Assembly (NCBI GenBank): GCA_038106185.1
Contig: JAYODE010000004.1
Span: 87,146 to 151,145, forward strand
DNA: 64,000 bases
Source of the DNA: UBA4582 sp038106185
GTDB taxonomy: Bacteria; Pseudomonadota; Gammaproteobacteria; Pseudomonadales; Azotimanducaceae
Reading direction: 5' to 3'
Each line of letters opens with the position of its first letter. Position 1 is the stretch's first letter. Under the pieces are notes generated by a model. It was not told where the DNA came from, did no database searches, and saw only the letters and a list, made by a program, of their open reading frames with translations. The position numbers and the translations under genes are program-made. Below, piece by piece: positions 27,444 to 36,060 of this stretch.

Positions 27444-28421
27444 ATGACTGGAGAGTCAATTTGGCAAAATGACTACTGGCTTGATCTATCTGCGAGGATA
27501 GACCAGATATATTCCATTGAATTATTAACGAGTGAAAAGATGCATCAGTTGTTACCGGTCTTTTTTGGCAGCGTCAATCGCTGGGAGTGTGACGAAAATG
27601 ATCACCTCAATGTCAGGTTCTATGCTCAAAAAATGCATCAAACCCTCGCCGCTGGTCTGCTAGACCTGGCGCTGGTGACACCTGAGGCGCTCGATACGAC
27701 CTTGCAATCTCTCACCGCGCAGCATATGCGCTACCTTGCCGAGGCAAGGATCGCCGCGCCTCTGACAGGTATGATTGGCCTGTTAGAAACGACTGACAGC
27801 AACTTTACGGTGCTCACTGAGCTACGTAACACTCAGAGCGGAAAGGTCCAGGCATCCTTCACTCAGACATTTGCCACGGTGCTTGCGCAGCCACCAACCT
27901 ATCGCCACAAGCTACCAGATCACGCTGGCAGCCGAGGCCTCACCTATCGGAACTCACCTTACGCCCACCTGACACTGGATGAGGCCTATGAGAGAGGGTT
28001 TACAACGATTGGCAGGGGCGTCATCCAGGGCGACGAGTGTTCACTCGACGGTCGATTGTTACCCCACCTGTACATTGGCCGAGTCTCAGACTCAATGGCC
28101 AACCTGTGGGCTAAGTTCGCCGACCCGACTGAACCTGCGGTACGCGGTCAAGGTGATGAAGGCGGTGCCGTTCTGGAATATCGTATGACCCATTATGGCG
28201 CCTTGAAGCTCGCGGCACGTTTTGAAGTGGTTTCTGGCATCCTTGAATTGGCGAACAAAACCCAACATTTCGTCCATCAAGTCTATGATGTTAGGACCAG
28301 ACAATGTGTCGTTGCTGCCGAGGCCATTGCTATCGCCATGGATCTTCGCGCCCGCAAGGCTATCGCCATCAGTCAAGCTAGACGGAAAGCCATGCAGGCA
28401 TTTCTCCTCAAGGCGCCCTGA
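27444..28421 (+). CDS. acyl-CoA thioesterase-like protein, double hot-dog
   Basis: 325 aa if started at ATG 27444, which has no clear ribosome-binding site. ATG 27540 (residue 33, MHQLLPVFFG) is an alternative. The segment WECDENDHLNVRFYAQKMHQ matches the substrate-binding start of 4HBT-type thioesterases, where Asp/Asn activates water. A second region (GRVSDSMANLW and EYRMTHYGALKLAARFEVVSG) looks like a second hot-dog unit. It probably hydrolyses acyl-CoA thioesters in fatty-acid or aromatic degradation. It stands apart from other acyl-CoA genes. Confidence 0.7.
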   Translation: MTGESIWQNDYWLDLSARIDQIYSIELLTSEKMHQLLPVFFGSVNRWECDENDHLNVRFYAQKMHQTLAAGLLDLALVTPEALDTTLQSLTAQHMRYLAEARIAAPLTGMIGLLETTDSNFTVLTELRNTQSGKVQASFTQTFATVLAQPPTYRHKLPDHAGSRGLTYRNSPYAHLTLDEAYERGFTTIGRGVIQGDECSLDGRLLPHLYIGRVSDSMANLWAKFADPTEPAVRGQGDEGGAVLEYRMTHYGALKLAARFEVVSGILELANKTQHFVHQVYDVRTRQCVVAAEAIAIAMDLRARKAIAISQARRKAMQAFLLKAP

Positions 28422-28530
28422 GTCGGCGCCACAAGCTGTTAAAAAATCGAGCGGACCATGACCACAGAAAACCAAGGCTCCTGCTGCGATCATTTCGGCT
28501 GATGAAGACTTTCGCTAAACGCGCAATCTA

Positions 28531-28884
28531 CTAGCGCAGAGCCGCCGTGACGGCGATCTCGACGGAGAATTGTGGTGCCACCAATTTCGATTCAACGCAG
28601 GCACGGGTCGGTGTCGCGCCCTCAACCACCCATTGATCCCAGACACTGTTCATGCCGGCAAAATCCGCGATATCAGCGAGCCAAATTGTAGCTGTTAAAA
28701 GGCGTGATTTATCGGTGCCGGCCTGCGCCAGAAGCTCGTCGATAGCTCGCAGAATATCAGCAGTTTGCTCTGCCGCCGAGCCACCGGCAGCATTTTGCGC
28801 AATCTGGCCTGCTGTCGATACGACGCCATTATAGACGACCGCCTGGCTCATTCTCGGGCCGACATTAATTCGTTGAATTGTCAT
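28531..28884 (-). CDS. RidA family protein (YjgF/YER057c/UK114)
   Basis: 117 aa from ATG 28884, which has AAGGA upstream. An open extension to 28965 has no support. The sequence has the RidA fold signature (VVYNGVVSTAGQIAQ at the start, ADFAGMNSVWDQWV and TPTRACVESKLVAPQFSVEI near the end). Canonical members deaminate reactive enamine/imine intermediates. The conserved active Arg is seen in PTRACVE. It belongs to a RidA-like subgroup rather than archetypal RidA. Confidence 0.88.
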   Translation of the reverse strand: MTIQRINVGPRMSQAVVYNGVVSTAGQIAQNAAGGSAAEQTADILRAIDELLAQAGTDKSRLLTATIWLADIADFAGMNSVWDQWVVEGATPTRACVESKLVAPQFSVEIAVTAALR

Positions 28885-29041
28885 GGTATTTTTTCCTTGT
28901 AGGTCATGAATTGCTATCAGTGGCTCCGATCGCCTTGAGAATAGGTTCCTTTTTTCCGCCGCCACTATACCAAATTTAGAGACAAAAAAGTCTCGCTAAC
29001 ACTTATCCGGCAGCCCGGTTTCAGGCGGCTGCTGATCAACA

Positions 29042-30424
29042 TTAAAAATAGCTGGCTGCTATCAAACCACCCGCTAACGGCAGGGTTGCCACAAGAAACA
29101 TGATAAACGAGTAGGACAATACTTTATTTGCAGGAAGACCCGTCATGATCAACAGCGGTATCACCACAAAGGGATGAATAATGTTAGTCCACTGGTCGCC
29201 ATAAGCGATCCCCATGACAATTAACGCAGGATCAGTCCCCAGAACCTTGGCAGCCTCAAGGAAGGCCGGACCCTGAACGGCCCATTGAGCACCACCGGAG
29301 GGGATAAACAGATTGATCACACCGCCTGAGAAAAAAGCGATCAGTGGCAGACTTTCTGTGGTGCCGATTCTGGCGAAAAACCCTGCGATCTGCGCAACAA
29401 AGCCAGTATTCAGCATGATCCCCATGATGCCAGCGTACAATGGGTACTGGAGCAAAGTGGGCACCACAGCACGGCCGGCTTGCATGAACACCTGGGTCAG
29501 CTCAGATGACGAACGTGCCAACAGTAGACAAGCTGCCAAGAAGGTCCAGTTAACAATATTTAAATCCAGTTGCACGCCTTTGTCATAAAACCAGCTGACC
29601 ACATAGGTCATCAGAATCAAACCCAATGAGGTCGTCAGCCAGCGGGCGTTCTCCAGCTTGTCAGCGATTCCTACCCGCCGAATCGTATGCTCTTGGGGCA
29701 CTGACGACGCTGGCTGGTCGGTTTCTGGCTCCTGTATTTCTTCTATCTCTGCGCTCGACGGCCCAAGCTGCATGGCAACGATGGTAACGGTGGCAAGCGT
29801 AAGTACGATCGTCACTAAATTGAACGTCGACAGAATGGTTTCCGTCACCGGCAGCAGTCCGCCCAGCAGGGATTCCATCGGGTTACCCGCCGTTGCCACC
29901 AGCAGGGGCGCCGAGCCGGAGTAACCCATGTGCCACACTACGAAACCACTGAATGCTGCGCCGCCTAGCAGGGGATAGTGCACAGGAATACCTCTGCGCC
30001 GAAACGACAAGGCGATCTGTCGTGCCATCAAACCACCCAATATCGTCCCCAATGGCCAGGCAATAAGACTCACACAACCCGCGAACAGGGTGACGAATCC
30101 ATAGGCTGCTCGCGCGGTTTTCGGCACACTCGCTAACCGCTCCAAATAGCGCGGCACTGGTCCCAAATGCGCTAGCGCATAAGCAAACAAGATGGTCAAA
30201 CACACTTGAGTGATGAATGGCAGCAACGAACTCAAGCCATTGCCCCAGGCAAGCACCACATCATGTGAGTCAGCCGGCGTGGCGCCATAGGTCAAGACCA
30301 TCGCCGCCAGCGTCATAACAATCCCGAATGCAAATGGCTCCGGCATATAGCGGTCAAAGCCGCGAATCACCGCGCCTGTCAGGCGCTGCAAAAACGGATT
30401 AATGATGGTGTCCGCCGGCACCAT
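29042..30424 (-). CDS. short-chain fatty acid transporter, AtoE family
   Basis: About 460 aa. Start codons at 30436, 30430 and 30424 (all ATG) and a GTG at 30451 are in frame. I chose 30424, nearest to conserved sequence; an AGAGCAGG upstream fits 30430 or 30424. The protein has about 12 hydrophobic segments with the AtoE hallmarks MPEPFAFGIVMTLAAM at the start, PLLGGAAFSGFVVWHMGYSG mid-protein and GGAQWAVQGPAFLEAAK near the end. It would import acetoacetate/butyrate-type acids. The start region overlaps the His-rich end of slyD. Confidence 0.88.
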   Translation of the reverse strand: MVPADTIINPFLQRLTGAVIRGFDRYMPEPFAFGIVMTLAAMVLTYGATPADSHDVVLAWGNGLSSLLPFITQVCLTILFAYALAHLGPVPRYLERLASVPKTARAAYGFVTLFAGCVSLIAWPLGTILGGLMARQIALSFRRRGIPVHYPLLGGAAFSGFVVWHMGYSGSAPLLVATAGNPMESLLGGLLPVTETILSTFNLVTIVLTLATVTIVAMQLGPSSAEIEEIQEPETDQPASSVPQEHTIRRVGIADKLENARWLTTSLGLILMTYVVSWFYDKGVQLDLNIVNWTFLAACLLLARSSSELTQVFMQAGRAVVPTLLQYPLYAGIMGIMLNTGFVAQIAGFFARIGTTESLPLIAFFSGGVINLFIPSGGAQWAVQGPAFLEAAKVLGTDPALIVMGIAYGDQWTNIIHPFVVIPLLIMTGLPANKVLSYSFIMFLVATLPLAGGLIAASYF

Positions 30425-30884
30425 GGGCATGCCCATGGGCCTGCTCTTCACGGCTCGAATCTCGAACTTCTACTATTTCCAGATCGAATACCAGGGTCTG
30501 ACCAGCAAAGGGATGATTGGCATCAATATCTACATTAAATTTCCCGATCTTGATCACTCGAGCGTTGCGAATACCCTCCTTGGTATTGATATGGACTATC
30601 TGACCAATCTGCAACTTTTTGGGTGCATCAACAAGATGCTTTATTGGTACTCGGTGTTGCGAGTTTTCGACCCGCTGGCCGTAGGCTTGCTCGGGGGTCA
30701 GCGTAACCTGAATGCTGGCACCTGCCGTCTGGCCAATCATGGCGGCTTCCAGACCTGCCAGAATATTCCGCCGCCCGATCATGCATGCCTGCGGTGCCTC
30801 ATCCCGATTAGTCTCGAGCTCATGACCCGCCTCATCCCTCAGCGTGTAATGAAAGGTCACGATCTTACCGTTGCTTACTTGCAT
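30399..30884 (-). CDS. slyD: FKBP-type peptidyl-prolyl isomerase SlyD
   Basis: 161 aa. FKBP halves (VTFHYTLRDEAGHELETN and FAGQTLVFDLEIVEV) flank the IF insertion (QAYGQRVENSQHRVPIKHL), and the tail is His-rich (AHGHAHGAGGHHH), the SlyD metal-binding type but shorter and without Cys. SlyD catalyses proline isomerisation and supplies Ni to hydrogenase in E. coli; no hydrogenase genes are here. The tail codons overlap the start of the atoE-like gene. Confidence 0.9.
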   Translation of the reverse strand: MQVSNGKIVTFHYTLRDEAGHELETNRDEAPQACMIGRRNILAGLEAAMIGQTAGASIQVTLTPEQAYGQRVENSQHRVPIKHLVDAPKKLQIGQIVHINTKEGIRNARVIKIGKFNVDIDANHPFAGQTLVFDLEIVEVRDSSREEQAHGHAHGAGGHHH

Positions 30885-30953
30885 TCAATCAACCTATATC
30901 AACAAATAAGCCGCAGTATCTCACTACTGGCGAGGAAGTGGTATTCTTGCGTT

Positions 30954-31727
30954 ATGCAAGACATTCTTCAGCTCGAAACTCAACAAGCGCACTTCAATCC
31001 GGCTTTTAACACCCTGGTCCATGATGGCTGGGTATTACGTTTCAGCCAAGGTTACAGCCTCTGTACAGACTCCGTCTGGGCCTTGCGACAAGGTGATATA
31101 GGGATGCATGACAAGGTTCAGTTTTGCGAGGAGCAATTCCAGCTTCAACACCTTGCATGCACGTTTCGCTTGACTCCCCTCGCCCATCAGCAACCACTCG
31201 ATTCTTATCTGCGTCGCAGCGGTTACCGAACAGCAGAGAGCGGCAGCGTCTTGACTCGCCCCTTAACTCTAACAAATGCTCCAACAACAGCTCCAACAAC
31301 AGCTCCAACAACAGCTCGAACAACTGCTGAGCCTCTCAAGACCTTGCCATTAACTCGCTGGCTGGATTTGTGTTATCGGCTCAATCCCGAAGACCGGCCG
31401 GGGCAGCGCCTGCAGCAAGAGCAGTTGCTCAGTCTGGTTGAATTACCCATGTGGTGTGCCGTCATCGAGGCGGAGGGGATTGCAGTTGGCTATGGGCGGG
31501 CAACACAGAGTGGCACCCATCTGTATCTCGATGATGTTTGGCTGGCTCCGGATTGGCGTCGGCGTGGTCATGGCCGGCGCCTGCTCGCCGGCTTGCAGAG
31601 ATTTGGTCAGGCGCAGGGCGCCACCCTTGCTTGCCTGACCGTCAGTGACGCCAACATCAAGGCCAATGCATTCTTTCAACAGGCCGGCTTTAGCCTGGCT
31701 TATCCCTACCACTATCTGCAGCGTTGA
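30954..31727 (+). CDS. GNAT N-acetyltransferase with a repeat-coded linker
   Basis: 257 aa from ATG 30954. The frame stays open upstream to 30402, but that part is antisense to slyD and is discarded. The N-terminal domain (about residues 1-100) includes a FSQGYSLCTDSVWAL segment. A Thr/Ala/Pro linker (APTTAPTTAPTTARTTAEP) follows, coded by a 12-bp array. The C-terminal GNAT domain carries the acetyl-CoA motif VWLAPDWRRRGHGRRLLAGL. The substrate is unknown. A second array begins at the stop codon. Confidence 0.85.
   Translation: MQDILQLETQQAHFNPAFNTLVHDGWVLRFSQGYSLCTDSVWALRQGDIGMHDKVQFCEEQFQLQHLACTFRLTPLAHQQPLDSYLRRSGYRTAESGSVLTRPLTLTNAPTTAPTTAPTTARTTAEPLKTLPLTRWLDLCYRLNPEDRPGQRLQQEQLLSLVELPMWCAVIEAEGIAVGYGRATQSGTHLYLDDVWLAPDWRRRGHGRRLLAGLQRFGQAQGATLACLTVSDANIKANAFFQQAGFSLAYPYHYLQR
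31272..31331. repeat. 12-bp array in the GNAT interdomain linker
   Basis: Five copies of ACAACAGCTCCA (31272-31331; first and last copies diverged). The unit codes Thr-Thr-Ala-Pro and keeps frame. Confidence 0.95.
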
Positions 31728-31868
31728 TTGACTGAAGGATTGACTGAAGGATTGACTNNNNNNNNNNNNNNNNNNNNNNNNNNNNNNNNNNNNNNNNNNN
31801 NNNNNNNNNNNNNNNNNNNNNNNNNNNNNNNNNNNNNNNNNNNNNNNNNNNNNNNNNAAGGATTGACT
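31726..31868. repeat. 12-bp minisatellite with 100-N gap starting at the GNAT stop codon
   Basis: GATTGACTGAAG repeats from 31726, whose first two bases are the last two of the GNAT TGA. Two full copies and a partial precede the N-run (31758-31857). AAGGATTGACT follows it, so both flanks belong to the same array. The next 130 bases to the OYE gene end carry nothing I recognise. Confidence 0.92.
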
Positions 31869-32002
31869 AAACAATGGATTCTGCGATTGGCTCAACTTTT
31901 CTGAGTTTATTCGCCTAGATTGGGATTCCTTTCGGCCCTACTTTAGAGACTCATCTTCTAATTTGGCACTTAGCAGCTTGCTAAGCGCTGAATCTGTGCC
32001 AT

Positions 32003-33079
32003 TTATTCCGCGACGAAGCCCTTCCAACCGCCCATGTACTTGATGAAACTTTCACCGAGCCCCTCTCGGCGCAAATGCTCGGCTGTCACCGGGTTCGCAA
32101 TAGGCATGAAGCCAGTATTCCTTTGTAGCTGATGCGGATAATCATGATGAAGGATCGCAGCGCGGCCAAGCATGATCCAGTCAACACCAGCGGCTAATAC
32201 CCGATCAGCCTCGTCTGGCGTCATGATTTTTCCGGCTACACCCAAGCGCACCGAGCCACGCTGTAGCGCCGTAAAGTAGCTCAGCAGGTCCTGATTCTGG
32301 TAGCTTTCCTCTTGTGGCTGCTTGAATACATCCCAAAGAGACATGTCGAGAAAATCGATCTGTGCCTCGTTACATAGTCTCTGGCACACCGCAAGGACTT
32401 CGCTGAGTTGCATGCCGAAGCGCTCCGGAGACAGGCGCAGACCCATCAAAAAGTCCCTGCCGCAACGCTGGCGAATGCCTTCAATGATATTGAATATCGG
32501 CCTTGCACGGTTTTCCAACGAGCCACCGTACTGATCCTCACGGCGATTGATCTCGGCCGACAAAAACTGGCAGAGGATATAGCCATGAGCACCATGAATT
32601 TCGACTCCCTGAAAACCCGCCCGCTCCGCTCTTTCCGCAGCGACAACAAATGCCTCAATCATTTCTTCAACCTCGGCACCCGTCATAGCTCTGGCACCTG
32701 TCTCAGCATTATTCGAGGGGCAAACGGGGGTCGTACCAATCAAAGCCGTTGGCGATCGCATACCGGCATGGTGCAGTTGGACGACAGGAAGGCTGTCGTT
32801 CATCTTGATGCCCGTCGCCAGCCGCTTAAGACCTTCTAAATGTTTGTCGTCGAAAATTCCCAACTGACCTGGAAAACCCTGCCCCTGAGATTGCACATGG
32901 GCAGCACAGGTCATTGTCAACCCAAAGCCCCCTTCCGCGCGCATCGTCAGCCATCGATATTCGTCCTCTGAAAGACGACCATCATCATGGCTCTGCGAGT
33001 TCGTTAGGGGCGCGAGCATAAACCGATTTTTCATCACCGGTCCACGATTAAAAGTTAAAGGGGTAAATAATTGCGTCAT
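32003..33079 (-). CDS. NADH:flavin oxidoreductase (Old Yellow Enzyme family)
   Basis: 358 aa FMN-binding TIM barrel. The start MTQLFTPLTFNRGPVMKNRF is typical. QLHHAGM and EIHGAHGYILCQFLS carry the substrate His residues and family signature, and GVDWIMLGRAAILHHDYP closes the phosphate site. It reduces activated alkenes with NAD(P)H. It lacks the C-terminal Fe-S/FAD half of 2,4-dienoyl-CoA reductase, so it is a single-domain member. The ATG at 33079 has AGGA upstream. Confidence 0.9.
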   Translation of the reverse strand: MTQLFTPLTFNRGPVMKNRFMLAPLTNSQSHDDGRLSEDEYRWLTMRAEGGFGLTMTCAAHVQSQGQGFPGQLGIFDDKHLEGLKRLATGIKMNDSLPVVQLHHAGMRSPTALIGTTPVCPSNNAETGARAMTGAEVEEMIEAFVVAAERAERAGFQGVEIHGAHGYILCQFLSAEINRREDQYGGSLENRARPIFNIIEGIRQRCGRDFLMGLRLSPERFGMQLSEVLAVCQRLCNEAQIDFLDMSLWDVFKQPQEESYQNQDLLSYFTALQRGSVRLGVAGKIMTPDEADRVLAAGVDWIMLGRAAILHHDYPHQLQRNTGFMPIANPVTAEHLRREGLGESFIKYMGGWKGFVAE

Positions 33080-33187
33080 TGAAAATCCTGAAAGGAGAGG
33101 TTACTTTCGAGCGATAACACGCCCACAGATGCAGCATGCTTTTGCATCCGGCTTGCCTTTTCAGCCTTTTGCTAAGCTGTGAGGATA

Positions 33188-33592
33188 TTAGTTAACTTGC
33201 AGCAGCTCAACCCAGTTACCGTCTGGATCCTCGATCATCGAGATGGTAACACCAGTACGAATTTCTCTGGGCTTGACCACCACCTTATACCCTGCCTCTG
33301 CCAACTCGTTAGTTGCCTGCTCAAGGTTGCTGACGCTAATGGTAAAATATCGCAACCCGGTAGCCCCACCGATACCCCCTGGCGGTGCCTCGGCGGCAGG
33401 CCTCTTGGCGTTAACCACAATCTTCAATGTGGTTGTACCGCAGGCTAATCGGGTCATATGGTTGCCACCAGGCATCACCATTTCACCTTCGACTTTAAGT
33501 CCTAGCGTATCTCTGTAAAATTTTAGCATCGGCACAGCATCCGTGGTAACGATGCCGAGATCGATCGAGTCCTTGGTAACGACGACACCCAT
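33188..33592 (-). CDS. VOC-family protein (glyoxalase/dioxygenase superfamily)
   Basis: 134 aa from ATG 33592, chosen because AGGAGG sits seven bases upstream; the frame's longer start at 33622 lacks this. Two beta-alpha-beta-beta-beta modules are visible (DLGIVTTDAVPMLKFYRDTLGL and RYFTISVSNLEQATNELAEAG). Metal ligands are plausible at His in GNHMTRL and Glu in NWVELLQ. The reaction is unknown. A methylmalonyl-CoA epimerase or glyoxalase-like role is possible. Confidence 0.8.
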   Translation of the reverse strand: MGVVVTKDSIDLGIVTTDAVPMLKFYRDTLGLKVEGEMVMPGGNHMTRLACGTTTLKIVVNAKRPAAEAPPGGIGGATGLRYFTISVSNLEQATNELAEAGYKVVVKPREIRTGVTISMIEDPDGNWVELLQVN

Positions 33593-33672
33593 GCGACTGC
33601 CTCCTGATAGATTACTTTTCAAAAAACCGTGAGTGTAACTTGGGATGAAGCCGCCAATCCAGATGATTCGAT

Positions 33673-35043
33673 CTATTGATCTTTGACTTGACGACTGATG
33701 GTCAATGCGATGACACCATTTTGAGCGGTCATATCGATCGCCGCTGACTGGGCTTGATAGTCCGTCGGGCTAACGTTAGCAATACCACTGCTTGAAATTC
33801 TCGCAACCACCTGGATCTGATCAAAATTAGCCAGACTCATACCCGCCATCATTCCCATGGATTCATCCAGAGTGACTAGCTGCGGCAGGGCCGCGACCGT
33901 CATCTGTTGAACCGCCAGGGGCATAGGCGGACCCTGCATCGCTCGAGCAAACACAAATACTCTTGCTTGAGGGTCTACGTTCACCGTCGGCGACTTCTCA
34001 ACCAGGACCTGCAGGCTCCGCTGCACCGCCACTTCGCTATTTGCAGAAGACTGGCCAGAAACATTGCTAGCCGCTTCTGACGTTGATGCCTGCATTGGCG
34101 GCAAATTCGTCGTGTCCAGGACACTCAGATCCTCCTCCAACCTCGTAATCGCTTGCTGAATAAGTGTTGCTCGCTCACCGTCTGCGCCTGCGCGCAGAGC
34201 CTGCCGAAACCAATTGAGCGAGCCTGACAAATCATTGTTTTGGAAAGCGTTCATGGCTTTGATTTCCAGCATCGAGACATCCTGAGGATTCAACGTCAGT
34301 GTACGCTCGACCGCCGCCGAAACTCGCGGCGTTAACTGGCGATCATCCACCAGAAACAAAGCTTCCGTATACCAGGACGAAAGCCCTGCATCATTGGGAT
34401 AACGCTCCAGAAGGTGTTCGAATGCCGCGGCCGCCTTTTCAAACTCTCCCATGCGCATATAAGACTGGCTTAACAAAAACCAGCCATCATCATTGTCGGG
34501 CTGCGATTGCAGACGCTCTGCTAACTTATCAACAGATGCGTTGACCCCGATCGTATCATGTGGACTAGCGCCCGACTGAGCTCCGCTGCTGCTGCCTCGC
34601 AGTGTTTGCGCGAGTTGCAGATCATCTATAGCTCCCCACGAAAGACCGAAATCCGCGTAGGCAAAGATCGCAAACATCGGCAATAAGACGCCGAGCAACC
34701 AAGGGCTCAGCCCGACTTTAGCTCCATCTGCTTTGACTGTTGTCGACACACTTGACTGCTGATCAGCACTATTGGATTCATCAAGCAAACTACGTTGCAG
34801 CTCCAGAGAAAGCTGCTCATAAGCCAGCGGGTCGAGGTCCCCTGCTGCCAGACTCGCGCTTAATTCGGCACTGCGCTCCTGGTAAATCAACAGATTCATG
34901 GCAGCGCGATCATCCACCTGCTCTCGCGCCAAGCTCGTGCGCCGCGCACTGATAAACCGCCCATTGATAAGTAAGGGTAAAAGAACGAATGCACTCGCGA
35001 GAGCGCTCAACAAAGTCGCCCAAATCCAAAAGCTCAAAATCAT
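33673..35043 (-). CDS. ccmI: cytochrome c maturation protein CcmI
   Basis: 456 aa. Two N-terminal membrane segments (residues 2-24 and about 118-136) bracket a cytoplasmic loop. A periplasmic TPR domain follows (repeats around FLLSQSYMRMGEFEKAAAAF and the following 34-residue units). The C-terminal domain resembles the apocytochrome-binding part of CycH/CcmI. It holds apocytochrome c for haem ligation by CcmF/H. ATGA overlap with ccmH. Last gene of the ccm operon. Confidence 0.92.
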   Translation of the reverse strand: MILSFWIWATLLSALASAFVLLPLLINGRFISARRTSLAREQVDDRAAMNLLIYQERSAELSASLAAGDLDPLAYEQLSLELQRSLLDESNSADQQSSVSTTVKADGAKVGLSPWLLGVLLPMFAIFAYADFGLSWGAIDDLQLAQTLRGSSSGAQSGASPHDTIGVNASVDKLAERLQSQPDNDDGWFLLSQSYMRMGEFEKAAAAFEHLLERYPNDAGLSSWYTEALFLVDDRQLTPRVSAAVERTLTLNPQDVSMLEIKAMNAFQNNDLSGSLNWFRQALRAGADGERATLIQQAITRLEEDLSVLDTTNLPPMQASTSEAASNVSGQSSANSEVAVQRSLQVLVEKSPTVNVDPQARVFVFARAMQGPPMPLAVQQMTVAALPQLVTLDESMGMMAGMSLANFDQIQVVARISSSGIANVSPTDYQAQSAAIDMTAQNGVIALTISRQVKDQ

Positions 35044-35498
35044 TTCGATAACAACCTTTTAAGACGCGCCTGATCCTGATCGGAAAGCGCCAGCGGGCTC
35101 GCCTTGCGGCGCCGCAACATCCTGAAAATCACTGCCAAAGCAATGATGAAAAAAATGACAGGTCCAAACCAGAGTGCAACCGTACCCGCTCGAAGCTGGG
35201 GTTTATACAGGATGAAATCACCATAACGTGCCAGCATAAAACTTCTGATTTCGTCATCCGATCGCCCTTCAAGCACCATGCGATGAACCTCTCGACGCAA
35301 GTCTTTGGCTATCATCGCATCTGAACCTGCAATATTCGTGTTCAAGCACTGGGGACAGCGTAGTTCGGCTATCAGGCTATTATATTGACCACGCATTGCA
35401 TCATTGGGGAAAGGGTACGCATCAATCGCTGCCCAGGTAAGCGACTGGCACATAATCAGCAGGAACATGATCCCGAAGCTCTGAATCTTCATCAGCAT
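35040..35498 (-). CDS. ccmH: cytochrome c maturation thioredoxin-like reductant CcmH
   Basis: 152 aa. Signal/anchor at the N-terminus, the redox pair in LRCPQCLN (C48, C51) and a C-terminal membrane helix (TVALWFGPVIFFIIALAVIF). It reduces the CXXCH thiols of apocytochrome. ATG 35498 is one base past the ccmG stop; ATG 35492 is an alternative. Confidence 0.95.
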   Translation of the reverse strand: MLMKIQSFGIMFLLIMCQSLTWAAIDAYPFPNDAMRGQYNSLIAELRCPQCLNTNIAGSDAMIAKDLRREVHRMVLEGRSDDEIRSFMLARYGDFILYKPQLRAGTVALWFGPVIFFIIALAVIFRMLRRRKASPLALSDQDQARLKRLLSK

Positions 35499-35499
35499 T

Positions 35500-36060
35500 T
35501 CAGCCCTTCATGCCTGCTGGGTTGACTTTCAATAGTTCGATAATTGGCCCGAGTGTTTCTTCCCACGTCTGTCGAGTCACGGGACCAACATGGCGATAGC
35601 GAATAACCCCCTTGGTATCTACGACAAAAGTCTCTGGTGCGCCGTAGACTCCCAGATCAATACCCAGCTTGCCCTGATCATCGACAATATTAATTTTAAA
35701 CGGGTTGTTGTGCCGAATCAGCCAGTTGCGCGCCTTCACAGAATCGTCATTATAGTTGATACCATAAAGAGGCACCCCCTCTTCTCGACTAATACGCATG
35801 AGTTCCGGATGTTCCACAAGACAGTTAGGGCACCAGGTAGCCCAGACATTGACTAACGCCACCTGGCCCCGCAGATCTTCTGCGGTCAATACCCGCGTCG
35901 GCTCATTGAGCTCGACCAGAGCGAAGTCAGGAAACGGCTGGTCTATCAACTCTGATGGTAGCAAGTGCGGATCTTTCAGACTGAAACCGGCCGCCAGGAT
36001 ACCCACCAAACCCAGAAATATCACTAAGGGAATTAACAGGCTCTTCTTCAGTCCGCTCAC
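35500..36060 (-). CDS. ccmG: thiol:disulfide interchange protein CcmG/DsbE
   Basis: 186 aa from the GTG at 36060, which overlaps the ccmF stop (GTGA). An upstream open frame to 36171 is antisense leftovers within ccmF. Membrane anchor at residues 6-25, then a thioredoxin fold with WCPNC (C77, C80) and the cis-Pro region GAPETFVVD. It passes reductant from the inner membrane to CcmH. Confidence 0.95.
   Translation of the reverse strand: MSGLKKSLLIPLVIFLGLVGILAAGFSLKDPHLLPSELIDQPFPDFALVELNEPTRVLTAEDLRGQVALVNVWATWCPNCLVEHPELMRISREEGVPLYGINYNDDSVKARNWLIRHNNPFKINIVDDQGKLGIDLGVYGAPETFVVDTKGVIRYRHVGPVTRQTWEETLGPIIELLKVNPAGMKG

Noticed and set aside
30402..30953. N-terminal extension of the GNAT protein
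   Set aside because: It is antisense to slyD and has slyD-complement composition; a clear start is at 30954.
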